DNA from: Enterobacterales bacterium
GTDB lineage: Bacteria; Pseudomonadota; Gammaproteobacteria; Enterobacterales; Succinivibrionaceae
Direction of reading: 5' to 3'
Length of the DNA stretch: 6,697 bases
NCBI GenBank assembly: GCA_900768635.1
Contig: CAAGDP010000131.1
Location: 1-6,697, forward strand
Shown: positions 1 to 5,820 of the stretch, one piece after another
How positions within the stretch are numbered: position 1 is the stretch's first letter
Layout: every line of letters begins with the position of its first letter
Translations under genes and position numbers: made by a program
Notes under the pieces: model-generated
The model's database searches: none
The model's input: the letters and a program-made list of their open reading frames with translations, nothing else
What the model was told of the DNA's origin: nothing

Positions 1-134
1 AGGCTCTTGAGCAGATAGAAGAGAAAAACTATATCCAGCCGTACATTAACAAACCTCTCATAAAAGATGTTTATGCTTATGGTATTAGCTTCTATATGAA
101 ATCCTGCTTTATTGAAATGAAAAAGGTTAAATAA
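1..134 (+). CDS. C-terminal end of an AAA-ATPase-like / PD-(D/E)XK nuclease-family protein (partial)
   Basis: Only the last 43 codons are inside the window; the first full codon is at 3-5 and the TAA stop at 132-134. The tail contains ALEQIEEKNYIQPY followed by VYAYGISFY and a charged end, KKVK. Alternation of 'A-x-x-Q-I-x-x-K-x-Y' with a later 'G-I-x-F' strand is typical of the C-terminal nuclease-like domain (PDDEXK_9, formerly DUF1703) that follows an AAA-ATPase-like domain in proteins of about 500-600 residues. These proteins are often present in many copies per genome and their cellular role is not settled. The catalytic residues would lie upstream of the window and cannot be checked. 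The gene converges with the minus-strand genes that follow, the nearest stop being 21 bases away. A decayed copy of the same family appears at 4145-4860. Confidence 0.75.
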   Translation, partial: ALEQIEEKNYIQPYINKPLIKDVYAYGISFYMKSCFIEMKKVK

Positions 135-155
135 TCAGACTGAATTTTCTCTGTG

Positions 156-384
156 TTAATGACTGATTTGATCTGGAGTAGGTTCATAAGGAAAGGCTTC
201 GGGAACGATTTCTCCACCCAGATCTAAATCCTTTTGATGCACCATCCGAAATATCAAACAACCGTCCCTGTATCATCTGATCTGATTTTATCAATAACGC
301 CTCCGGAGCTTCAGACAGGGAGTTCTTTTTTCCCATATGAAATGATGGTGAACAGCACCCACTGTTACATATGATTAGATCCAT
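156..384 (-). pseudogene. Short minus-strand reading frame, probably frameshifted remnant of unknown family
   Basis: Two overlapping minus-strand frames look like halves of one coding sequence. The upstream half starts at ATG 382-384 and reads through LSEAPEALLIKSDQMIQGRL and FDISDGASK, then runs into Arg/Ser-rich sequence and a stop at 184. The neighbouring frame reads KDLDLGGEIVPEAFPYEP, then TPDQISH, with a stop at 156-158. Switching frame near 225-240, at an AAAA run, joins them into about 75 residues of plausible protein. The upstream half has CNSGCC near its start, which could be a metal site but is too little to call. The ribosome site AGGAA touches the ATG, so the true start may be elsewhere. 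It lies 49 bases downstream of the yfcE-like gene on the same strand. I do not recognise the family; it may also be noncoding. Confidence 0.3.
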
Positions 385-433
385 TTCCTGGAAAAATCAC
401 ATATATCATATTCTAAGTAAAAGAGAACTTTTG

Positions 434-1003
434 TCAGGATGCAACTTCCGGAAGTATAAGCTCTTCTACCGTATCTCCGGTTTCGATGTTTACCAGCTCA
501 ATTTTCCCGTTACTTAAAATACCCATGGTACCGAAACTGCGATCCTTGGGAAGAGCAACAGATCCAGGGTTAAAAAAATAACTGCCGGAAGAAGTTTGTT
601 TAAGGACACTCACATGGGTATGTCCCTGAAGATAGATATCACCGGAAGCCAGAGGAAGAGTTGCCGGATCAAAAAGATGACCGTGGGTCATAAAAAGTTT
701 CCGATCTTCCCAGATTAATTGATTGTAATCAGCAGTAACCGGAAAAGTAAGCATCATCTGATCTACTTCAGCATCGCAATTTCCCCGCACCGCAATAATT
801 TTATTACGAAGTCGGTTTAAGGTATCGGCGGTACTGCGGGGATCATAACCATGGGTAAGACGATTGCGCGGACCATGGTAAAGAATATCTCCCAGAATAC
901 ATATCCAGCCGGCCTGACGCTCCATAGCAATTTTAAGAGCTTTATTAAGAGCAATGGAACACCCGTGAATATCAGAAATTACTGCCAGCGCGCTTCCCTT
1001 CAT
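434..1003 (-). CDS. yfcE: YfcE-like metallophosphodiesterase
   Basis: This 189-residue protein belongs to the calcineurin-like metallophosphoesterase superfamily, YfcE/MJ0936 type. Characterised members hydrolyse phosphodiester model substrates with a Mn2+-type dinuclear metal centre in the cytosol; the physiological substrate is unknown. All metal-site motifs are present: SDIHG (D11, H13), GDILYHGPRN (D39), GNCD (N75), THGH (H107, H109) and GHTH (H128, H130), followed by FNPGSV. The length matches E. coli YfcE (about 184), and the block VRGNCDAEVDQM is very close to it. The start is ATG 1001-1003, preceded by AAGAGGAG about 11 bases upstream. No signal peptide or membrane segment is seen. 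The HAD phosphatase gene lies 159 bases upstream on the same strand; a promoter-like sequence in that gap suggests it can be transcribed separately. Confidence 0.95.
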   Translation of the reverse strand: MKGSALAVISDIHGCSIALNKALKIAMERQAGWICILGDILYHGPRNRLTHGYDPRSTADTLNRLRNKIIAVRGNCDAEVDQMMLTFPVTADYNQLIWEDRKLFMTHGHLFDPATLPLASGDIYLQGHTHVSVLKQTSSGSYFFNPGSVALPKDRSFGTMGILSNGKIELVNIETGDTVEELILPEVAS

Positions 1004-1035
1004 TCTTTTGTTAACTCCTCTTAACCGAAATCCCG

Positions 1036-1065
1036 ATTAAAATCACTTTCATCAAACAATGTTCA
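1036..1065 (-). promoter_or_regulatory. Candidate promoter for the yfcE-like gene
   Basis: Read on the minus strand, TTTAAT (1036-1041) matches the -10 consensus at five of six positions. TGAACA (1060-1065) matches the -35 consensus at four of six, with an 18-base spacer. The -10 ends 32 bases before the start codon, with the ribosome site in between. This is a by-eye match in AT-rich sequence, so it is only a candidate. Confidence 0.35.
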
Positions 1066-1067
1066 CC

Positions 1068-1087
1068 TGTGAGATTATGTTCTCACA
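1068..1087. repeat. Inverted repeat TGTGAGA-N6-TCTCACA, possible operator
   Basis: The two perfect 7-base arms are 1068-1074 and 1081-1087, separated by six bases (TTATGT). The element sits just upstream of the candidate -35 of the yfcE-like gene and about 75 bases downstream of the HAD gene stop. No T-run follows on either strand, so it does not look like a terminator. The half-sites resemble TGTGA/TCACA, but the 10-base gap between them does not fit the 6-base gap of a CRP site. A dimeric regulator site is an inference. Confidence 0.4.
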
Positions 1088-1162
1088 CCCCCAGTCTGTA
1101 AAATCTGGAGCCGGAACAATCATAAAGATAAATCCGCCTTATAACCGTCAATGCACTTTAGA

Positions 1163-2011
1163 CTAATCCTGCTCCACCGAGCGCAATCCGTCAAAGCGTG
1201 AGCTGGCTACTACAGCATCAATAATAAGTTTAACTCCCCGTTCCAACATACTTCCGGAGGAATAATCATTGGTGGCCGCCAAAGAAATACGGTTTTTCTG
1301 AACATAATCAAGAGCATTTTTCCGAGCCTGCTGATTATTTTCGTCATATACCATAATGGAATGACCTCCGAAATTTTTTACCAGACGCATGCAGGGAATA
1401 TCTGTGGCGCCGTCACCGAAATAAATAATATGACTGAACGGCATATTACGATCACTTCGAGGCTGGTAGGCATTTACCGATACATCATCAGTTTCATCCA
1501 GAACGCCTTTGTTAAGCCGGAAAATATACTGGGTTTTGTTGGTATAGTTCACTGCCCGGGCCGGCCAAACCGGATTACCTTCCTGATCGTAAAGGTAGGT
1601 GGAGGCAAAAATAGCCTTGAAATGACGGGCAACAGGAGTACCTTCAATCATTTCCTTAAGACCGGAGGAAATAATGTAATGGGAAATCTCCACACCTTTG
1701 GATTTGCCGTAGCGATTAATCCTGTCAAACCAGGTATCAACCCCGCGAAAATATTCAATATTTCGTCCATAGGATGAGAAATCATTACGCCGGATGGAAA
1801 CGCCCTGCTCTCTGGCCATACGAACAATCAGATACATATAAGCCAGAATGCCGTCTACATTATATTCCTTGCGGATTTCTTCAGCTTTTTTCCAGAATTC
1901 CCGGGGAGTAAGACCAAACTTGGGTACCAAATCATACTCCTGCATATCACCCTTGGCCAAAGTGCCGTCAAAATCATAGGTGAAAGCCATTCTTACCGGC
2001 TCTGCTATCAT
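1163..2011 (-). CDS. HAD-superfamily phosphatase (phosphoserine-phosphatase-like)
   Basis: This 282-residue cytosolic protein carries the complete set of HAD phosphohydrolase motifs. Motif I is DFDGT (13-17, nucleophile D13 and acid/base D15), motif II is the serine in IISSG (113-117), motif III is probably K159 in TNKTQ, and motif IV is GDGATD (199-204). A helical cap-type insertion lies between motifs I and II (about 20-105), as in C1-type HAD enzymes of the serB-like group (Pfam HAD, PF12710). The substrate cannot be deduced; small phosphorylated metabolites are usual. The ATG at 2009-2011 is favoured because AGGAGG lies four bases upstream. An alternative Met at residue 8 has a weaker site. 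No frame damage or missing catalytic residue is seen. It shares strand with the yfcE-like gene downstream, but no functional link between the two is known to me. Confidence 0.9.
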   Translation of the reverse strand: MIAEPVRMAFTYDFDGTLAKGDMQEYDLVPKFGLTPREFWKKAEEIRKEYNVDGILAYMYLIVRMAREQGVSIRRNDFSSYGRNIEYFRGVDTWFDRINRYGKSKGVEISHYIISSGLKEMIEGTPVARHFKAIFASTYLYDQEGNPVWPARAVNYTNKTQYIFRLNKGVLDETDDVSVNAYQPRSDRNMPFSHIIYFGDGATDIPCMRLVKNFGGHSIMVYDENNQQARKNALDYVQKNRISLAATNDYSSGSMLERGVKLIIDAVVASSRFDGLRSVEQD

Positions 2012-2480
2012 ATTACCTCCTGACTTCGGTCTTTCTGATTAGTGATCTTATTGTCAGATTGCTGATGGAACTTGGTTATGGAAATCCCTGCAACTCCATA
2101 CCCTTTACCTGAACACCTGATAAAACCCGTCCGGCGGGATCCCCCGGTGGAATGTGCACAGTAGATTCCTCTATGCTGGGTTGATTCTTGTATTGTGCAG
2201 AGTCAGTCTATTCACTTATTCAAGTTGATTCATTTATGGTGAGTTTCAGTGGCTGCCTGATATGTGCAGAAGTTATGGTCCGAACTTTCAGATCATAAAC
2301 AGATGGCATGCATTATTTCAGACAGGTTTCCACAAAATTAAAGATCGGCCGGACTGGGGATCTGCAGTTATTCAGATTTTGCTTGTCATACTTATGGAAT
2401 AACAGGTTTCCCGTCAGGAAATTGCGGAGCAGATATATAACACTGCATAATACTTCAATAAAAACAGCTCTGCAGTTTAG
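2012..2480. other. 469-base intergenic stretch without a supported gene
   Basis: No coding frame on either strand is convincing here. The 3' side of the DUF4357 gene lies at the right end: reading on the minus strand, CAGAGCTG followed by TTTTT (2460-2464) resembles a weak terminator, but I find no good stem. Farther on, CCCG-CCGGA-CGGG followed by TTTTAT (about 2121-2139, minus strand) is a short GC-rich hairpin that could end transcription of the same gene. The ribosome site of the HAD gene is at the left end. A clear -10/-35 pair for the HAD gene was not found. Confidence 0.5.
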
Positions 2481-3350
2481 CTAGCCTCCGAAGCCCATCT
2501 CCTTAAGACTCATTTTATTGCTGGCATGCCAGGCCTCTGCACCACTGCGGTTATTTCCGGCAATCAGACTGGCTGCCAGGCTGGAACTGTTAAAATTCAC
2601 ATCTTTGGTAAACTCATAATAGTCAGGAGTAACTACTATGGAGCCGTCAGCAATAAGCTTTTCACGGGTGGCGATAACCTTGTCCCGCAAAGAGTCCGCA
2701 CACTGAATACTGGCTACAGATCCTTTAAGAACTACAAACTGCGCCTGTCTTCCCCAACCCATAACATAACCGTATGCCAAACCGGCCTTGGACTGAAAAT
2801 AAAGCTTAATATGTCCGTTAACCCGTTCCAGAGAATCCCAGTCAATAGGAACTCCGGTTTTAGTGGAAAAGGAGCAGGAATTAATTAACCGAGAGCGGAA
2901 TCCCCCGGGGGTGTTATTCATTTGCTCCTGAGCATAGGAGGATAATGCTTCAAGTTCAGAAGTAAAATTTTCAGGATCAAAAATAGGATCCCGGGATTGA
3001 GGGGATACCGCCCCAGAGACAGACCCTCCCTGGGAAATATTCGCACCGGAAGAAAAGAGAGTATTCAAATCTGACTGTTCCTCAGATAAAGATGTTTGAG
3101 AGGAATTACCAGGATCACCGGTATTATCGGGATTGAAAGAGGAAGACTGATTCATCCCGTTACCGGAAAGATGCTGAGATTTGGACTGAGGCTTACGTCC
3201 ATTGGTTTTAATATCTTTATTTACTTTTGAAGACAGAGATTTCAGGACGGTCTCTATACCAATTAATTCCCGATAACGGGCAAGGGGCAATACAATGGCC
3301 ACATGATTGCCATTTTCATCACAGATATAATATTCGTTACGGATAATCAC
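2481..3350 (-). CDS. DUF4357-domain protein with an antitoxin-like N-terminus
   Basis: The product is 289 residues in three parts. Residues 1-40 (YYICDENGNHVAIVLPLARY, then RELIGIETVLKSL) resemble the 'D-x-x-G-x-x-V-A-V-V-L-P-x-x-x-Y' segment of short Phd/YefM-type antitoxins. Residues 45-125 form a Ser/Asn/Gly/Gln-rich, probably disordered linker. Residues about 200-287 match the DUF4357 pattern: QFVVLKGSVAS, SLRDKVIATREKLIADGSI, a tyrosine/phenylalanine pair in YYEFTKD, SSSLAASLIAGNNRSG, AEAWH and a closing SLKEMGF. DUF4357 is often found at the end of restriction-related or GIY-YIG proteins, but its role is unknown. The start is GTG 3348-3350, since an in-frame TAA lies two codons upstream; its ribosome site is weak. 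There is no toxin-like partner next to it, so a toxin-antitoxin role is not supported. Confidence 0.8.
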   Translation of the reverse strand: MIIRNEYYICDENGNHVAIVLPLARYRELIGIETVLKSLSSKVNKDIKTNGRKPQSKSQHLSGNGMNQSSSFNPDNTGDPGNSSQTSLSEEQSDLNTLFSSGANISQGGSVSGAVSPQSRDPIFDPENFTSELEALSSYAQEQMNNTPGGFRSRLINSCSFSTKTGVPIDWDSLERVNGHIKLYFQSKAGLAYGYVMGWGRQAQFVVLKGSVASIQCADSLRDKVIATREKLIADGSIVVTPDYYEFTKDVNFNSSSLAASLIAGNNRSGAEAWHASNKMSLKEMGFGG

Positions 3351-3382
3351 AATTTAGTCCCAACTGAGAGTTTCTACACCTG

Positions 3383-3388
3383 ATTATA
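3383..3388 (-). promoter_or_regulatory. Candidate -10 element of the DUF4357 gene
   Basis: The minus strand reads TATAAT exactly, ending 32 bases before the GTG start, which is a normal distance for a short leader. No good -35 hexamer is present at 16-18 bases upstream (CCACAA and CCCACA are the nearest), so an activator may be needed or the match may be chance in AT-rich DNA. Confidence 0.45.
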
Positions 3389-3420
3389 AACAAAGATAGT
3401 AACATTGTGGGAAAATTTAC

Positions 3421-3452
3421 TGATTAATGATCTAAATAATCACCATTAATCA
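3421..3452. repeat. Inverted repeat TGATTAATG / CATTAATCA upstream of the DUF4357 gene
   Basis: Perfect 9-base arms at 3421-3429 and 3444-3452 are separated by 14 bases. They lie about 33-64 bases upstream of the candidate -10. In addition, the 10-mer TAATCACAAT occurs twice as a direct repeat, at 3344-3353 over the GTG start codon and at 3447-3456 overlapping the right arm. This arrangement would suit a regulatory protein binding both upstream and at the start, possibly autoregulation. That is inference, as AT-rich DNA produces such repeats by chance. Confidence 0.4.
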
Positions 3453-3456
3453 CAAT

Positions 3457-3937
3457 GAGAGTCTCAAAAGACTACCATATACTTTACATGCAGATCGTAA
3501 ACCGGAGAAATCAAATCAAAAGAAAAATCCGGAACAAACTGCCGGATCCGGATTATTCACAACAGACAGCCGTTAACATTAGGGTCGGGCTGAAACTTCG
3601 GTACCATCCAAACATCAGAATAATTTTGGCTCAATCTAAATTGTTGTTGATAGACTAACTTTTATCATTAGAAAACTTCCTGCTTTGATCTATGATTTTA
3701 AAGACGGCAGTAAAGAGAGTGAACTAAAAAGTGTGCCCGCTCTTTGTTATCTGAGCCGATATTTTGTTGATACACCCTTTGAAAACGTACTTTGTAACAG
3801 GACCATTGCACGGTTTTGATGGTGTTCCTGCACTAATCTCTACTTCTGTTCTCTCAGGTTCTCCTGTCTGTGTATAGGTGGTATATCCTGTGAACGATAA
3901 TCTCAATCCTCAGATAATATCACAATCAGATATAGTA
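3457..3937. other. Gene-poor stretch with one weak minus-strand frame
   Basis: Nothing is firmly supported here. On the minus strand, 3724-3906 is an open frame of 60 codons starting at TTG. It has a protein-like stretch (FTGYTTYTQTGEPERTEVEI, then SAGTPSKPC) but also an in-frame stop two codons before the TTG and no properly spaced ribosome site, so it is more likely a remnant than a working gene. The plus-strand frame at 3455-3658 is Arg/Lys/Asn-rich with no family features and no ribosome site, and I do not call it. Confidence 0.3.
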
Positions 3938-4003
3938 TCAATCAGTGCATGTTTCATAAGCTAACTGCCCTTGTAGGAATGGTTGCATAACAGTGGAATG
4001 CAT
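3938..4003 (-). CDS. Possible 21-codon small ORF with a good ribosome site
   Basis: The ATG at 4001-4003 is preceded by AAAAGGAGA at a seven-base distance, the best ribosome site in the right half of the window. The peptide reads MHSTVMQPFLQGQLAYETC plus two more residues and then TGA. It shows no known domain. It lies downstream, on the same strand, of the decayed ATPase/nuclease gene, so it may instead be part of that remnant. With only 21 codons the call is weak. Confidence 0.2.
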   Translation of the reverse strand: MHSTVMQPFLQGQLAYETCTD

Positions 4004-4030
4004 ACAGGGATCTCCTTTTGTTTCTTTTAA

Positions 4031-4058
4031 CCTTATAATTATAAGGGATCCTTTTTTT
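4031..4058 (+). terminator. Terminator-like palindrome with T-run
   Basis: CCTTATAATTATAAGG (4031-4046) is a perfect 16-base palindrome, followed after a few bases by a seven-T run (4052-4058) on the plus strand. The stem is mostly A-T and would fold with almost no loop, so it is a poor intrinsic terminator. No plus-strand gene lies upstream. On the minus strand the same palindrome contains TATAAT and sits 28 bases before the small ORF at 3938-4003. Confidence 0.25.
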
Positions 4059-4090
4059 ATGCCCGTATACATTTGTATAATATCTCACTC

Positions 4091-4099
4091 TTATCCACA
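4091..4099 (+). promoter_or_regulatory. Exact DnaA-box sequence TTATCCACA
   Basis: This 9-mer equals the high-affinity DnaA box of enterobacterial oriC. A single exact match has a real chance of occurring randomly in 6.7 kb of AT-rich DNA. It gains interest only from the related TTATCCATA repeats at 5570-5744 and from GATCCTTTTTTTA at 4047-4059, which partly resembles the oriC 13-mer pattern GATCTNTTNTTTT. No oriC-type neighbouring genes (mnmG, dnaA, dnaN) are present. Confidence 0.3.
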
Positions 4100-4144
4100 A
4101 AAATTTAGATAGAACCATAATATCTCTGACAATCAGACTTCAAT

Positions 4145-4860
4145 CTAAGAGATAGCATATCCCAGTGATCTTAAAACTGCCCTGATCACCCCGGTTGAGG
4201 TTTTTATCGCAGCTTTTTCTCTATCAGGAACAGGATCAACGGTCATATATACGGTATACAGCATAGTATTAATCAAATCTACCATACTTTAAAATTCATT
4301 TATATCCGGATGGTTACTAAAGATGAAAGACATAATCAAGGATCACTTCTGTTTGCCTGTTCAGGAGATTTTACAGTCACTGAGGATCAGGCATATCTTC
4401 TGTTTGCAGGATACCTTCAATAATGTCATTATCGTAGAAATCTGCCTGGCAGTTCCCCAAACACTTTTCTTTATCTCATTTTTTTCAGATCTGTTAAAGC
4501 CCTTCCGGAAAAATTGATAAGGCATCAGAATCAGAATATTTGGGTATTCTTAAATTTAGGGAAACCATACCACCTTACTACTTCAATTTCATAATCCTCC
4601 AGATCGGTATCCGCAATAACTTATGCACTTCATCCCTCGTAAAACCAGTAAAGTCAGTCAATATGGATTGGTAACATAATTATCAAATCCTCCATAAATG
4701 CCTGCGTTGTTAATATGAACACATAGGGAAAAATTCCTTTTCCAAAAGTTCATTGGTTATTAAAAGTATGATCATAATTTATCAGGTTCTCTGATTAACC
4801 GGAATTTACGGCTTCGGGAGTAATAAAAAATTCAATACTTCTGTCATCCTCTACCTGCAC
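4145..4860 (-). pseudogene. Decayed AAA-ATPase-like / PD-(D/E)XK nuclease-family gene
   Basis: Minus-strand frames joined by small shifts give a family-like order of segments. From the 5' side these are VEDDRSIEFFITPEAVN (to a stop at 4795), NNAGIYGGFDNYVTNPY (4661-4711), LTDFTGFTRDEVHKLL (4614-4661), ADTDLEDYEIEVVRWY (4567-4614) continuing to about 4534, QADFYDNDIIEGILQ (about 4400-4445), and an open frame 4145-4285 with TMLYTVYMTVDPVPDREKAA. Known members have an order like 'GFT-x-x-E-V-x-x-L-L ... WYDGY-x-F-G-N-T ... YW ... LL-x-x-x-GYLT', which these pieces follow. NPY to LTDF joins if one T was lost from TATTTGACT, and KLL to ADTD joins if one G was lost. The aspartate of WYDG is missing. 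The P-loop part of the ATPase domain was not found. It is clearly non-functional as it stands; the family assignment is from memory of the motif order. Confidence 0.65.
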
Positions 4861-4898
4861 TGCTATGTTTTCGTAAATTCTTAGATTTCAGGAAGACT

Positions 4899-4951
4899 AG
4901 TTACATAAAGAGGATAAGTTACATAAAAAGTATAAGTTAATAAAGAAGATA
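4899..4951. repeat. Three tandem copies of an 18-base A-rich repeat
   Basis: The copies are 4899-4916 (AGTTACATAAAGAGGATA), 4917-4934 (differing at two positions) and 4935-4951 (one base shorter). They directly abut. The repeat lies at the point where the sequence turns strongly AT-rich. No function can be read from it; it could be slippage-generated. Confidence 0.7.
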
Positions 4952-5070
4952 ATTAAATAACAGCTTAAAAAGGAAAATTATCTAATCAACACGCTGAAGA
5001 AGATATGAAAACAAAAGATTACAACTAATCATAACTAAGATTACCCACCCTCATTTCAGAAATCATGAAT

Positions 5071-5090
5071 ACTCAGTAGGAGTTTTTTTT
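5071..5090 (+). terminator. Short terminator-like hairpin followed by a T-run
   Basis: ACTC-AGTAG-GAGT (5071-5083) is followed directly by a run of Ts ending at 5090. It is nested inside a wider inverted repeat, ATTTCAGAA (5053-5061) and TTCTGAAAT (5092-5100). The inner stem has only four pairs, so termination would be weak. No intact plus-strand gene precedes it. Confidence 0.3.
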
Positions 5091-5100
5091 ATTCTGAAAT

Positions 5101-5564
5101 TCATCAACCAGTAAATGAAGTATTTTTATAAATGGTGCCAAAAAAATTCAAACATGAAAAGATATAATCAAAAAATATTAATTCGAGATAATGGATTTGT
5201 TCATAAAATAAAATTTCAAAACAAAATTGGAAAATATACAAATCTGAAAATAATTAAGACAATAAATCCTGAAAAGAAATTAAAAATATACAGAAACCAA
5301 ACCCGTAAAATTCTCCTGAAAGATATCTCAAAAATAAATAATTAAATACCGTGTCACAAAGATATATCCATATAAAAATTAAATCCCGAGCACAAAGATA
5401 TTAAAAAGAGGTTTCAAAATAGTCTGATAAGGAAAAGAAGTAATTATCGGAGATACCTTAACTGAAATCCAACTGTTTCTAAAATTTTTCAAAACAGGTA
5501 TACAGGAAGTTCCATATATTTCTAAATTAAGTTCTCTTACAATAAGATCTTATTGATACCAGGT
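5101..5564. other. AT-rich stretch without a supported gene
   Basis: A plus-strand frame at 5115-5345 is open for 76 codons, but it is almost entirely Lys, Asn, Ile and Gln, has no ribosome site and shows no domain; this is what extreme A-richness produces by chance. A short direct repeat, CACAAAGATAT, occurs at about 5354 and 5391. Nothing else is seen. Confidence 0.5.
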
Positions 5565-5568
5565 AATT

Positions 5569-5741
5569 ATTATCCATATGAAACAAAATTTAATTATCCA
5601 TATAAAACAAAACTAATTATCCATATGAAACAAAACATAATTATCCATATGAAACAAAGCATAATTATCCATAAGAAACAAAGCTTAATTATCCATATGA
5701 AACAAAACTAATTATCCATATGAAACAAAATGTTATTATCC
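5569..5741. repeat. Array of eight 23-24 base direct repeats, iteron-like
   Basis: The unit is TTATCCATATGAAACAAA plus about six variable bases. Units begin, at the A of ATTATCC, at 5569, 5593, 5616, 5640, 5664, 5688, 5711 and 5735, giving spacings of 24, 23, 24, 24, 24, 23 and 24. The first seven carry TTATCCATA; the last is TTATCCAAA and then diverges. There are no unique spacers, so this is not CRISPR. Length and regular phasing resemble plasmid iterons, and TTATCCATA is one base from a DnaA box. No initiator gene is in the window, so a simple minisatellite is the main alternative. The units also spell short ATG frames built on MKQN-IIIH, without ribosome sites. Confidence 0.9.
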
Positions 5742-5776
5742 AAAAAACTAAATAATAATGACCATGTTGTTACAGA

Positions 5777-5820
5777 ATTTCAGACAGCTAATTATTCTGG
5801 AATAATTAGCTGTCTGAAAT
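5777..5820. repeat. Perfect 20-bp inverted repeat with a 4-base loop
   Basis: The left arm is 5777-5796 and the right arm 5801-5820, with loop CTGG. Every position pairs, including the GC-containing core CAGACAGC/GCTGTCTG. It begins 35 bases after the repeat array. No T-run follows on either strand, so it is not a standard intrinsic terminator. A cruciform-forming site, a hairpin used in single-strand initiation, or the closed ends of a tiny lost element are possible. No flanking target duplication is evident. Confidence 0.9.

Noticed and set aside
1068..1087. CRP binding site
   Set aside because: The TGTGA and TCACA halves are 10 bases apart instead of 6.
1361..1777. 138-codon plus-strand open frame
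   Set aside because: It lies wholly inside the HAD phosphatase gene on the opposite strand, which has all catalytic motifs and a strong ribosome site; this frame is its shadow.
2315..2325. ATTTCAGACAG shared with the left arm of the hairpin at 5777
   Set aside because: Several 11-base matches are expected by chance between positions in a window this size, and the similarity does not extend to the other arm.
2526..2888. 120-codon plus-strand open frame
   Set aside because: It is antisense to the DUF4357 domain coding region and shows no family features of its own.
5115..5345. 76-codon Lys/Asn/Ile-rich plus-strand frame
   Set aside because: No ribosome site, extreme low-complexity composition, and located in very A-rich DNA where open frames arise by chance.
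5569..5741. CRISPR array
   Set aside because: The repeats abut with no unique spacers of 25-40 bases and no cas genes are present.
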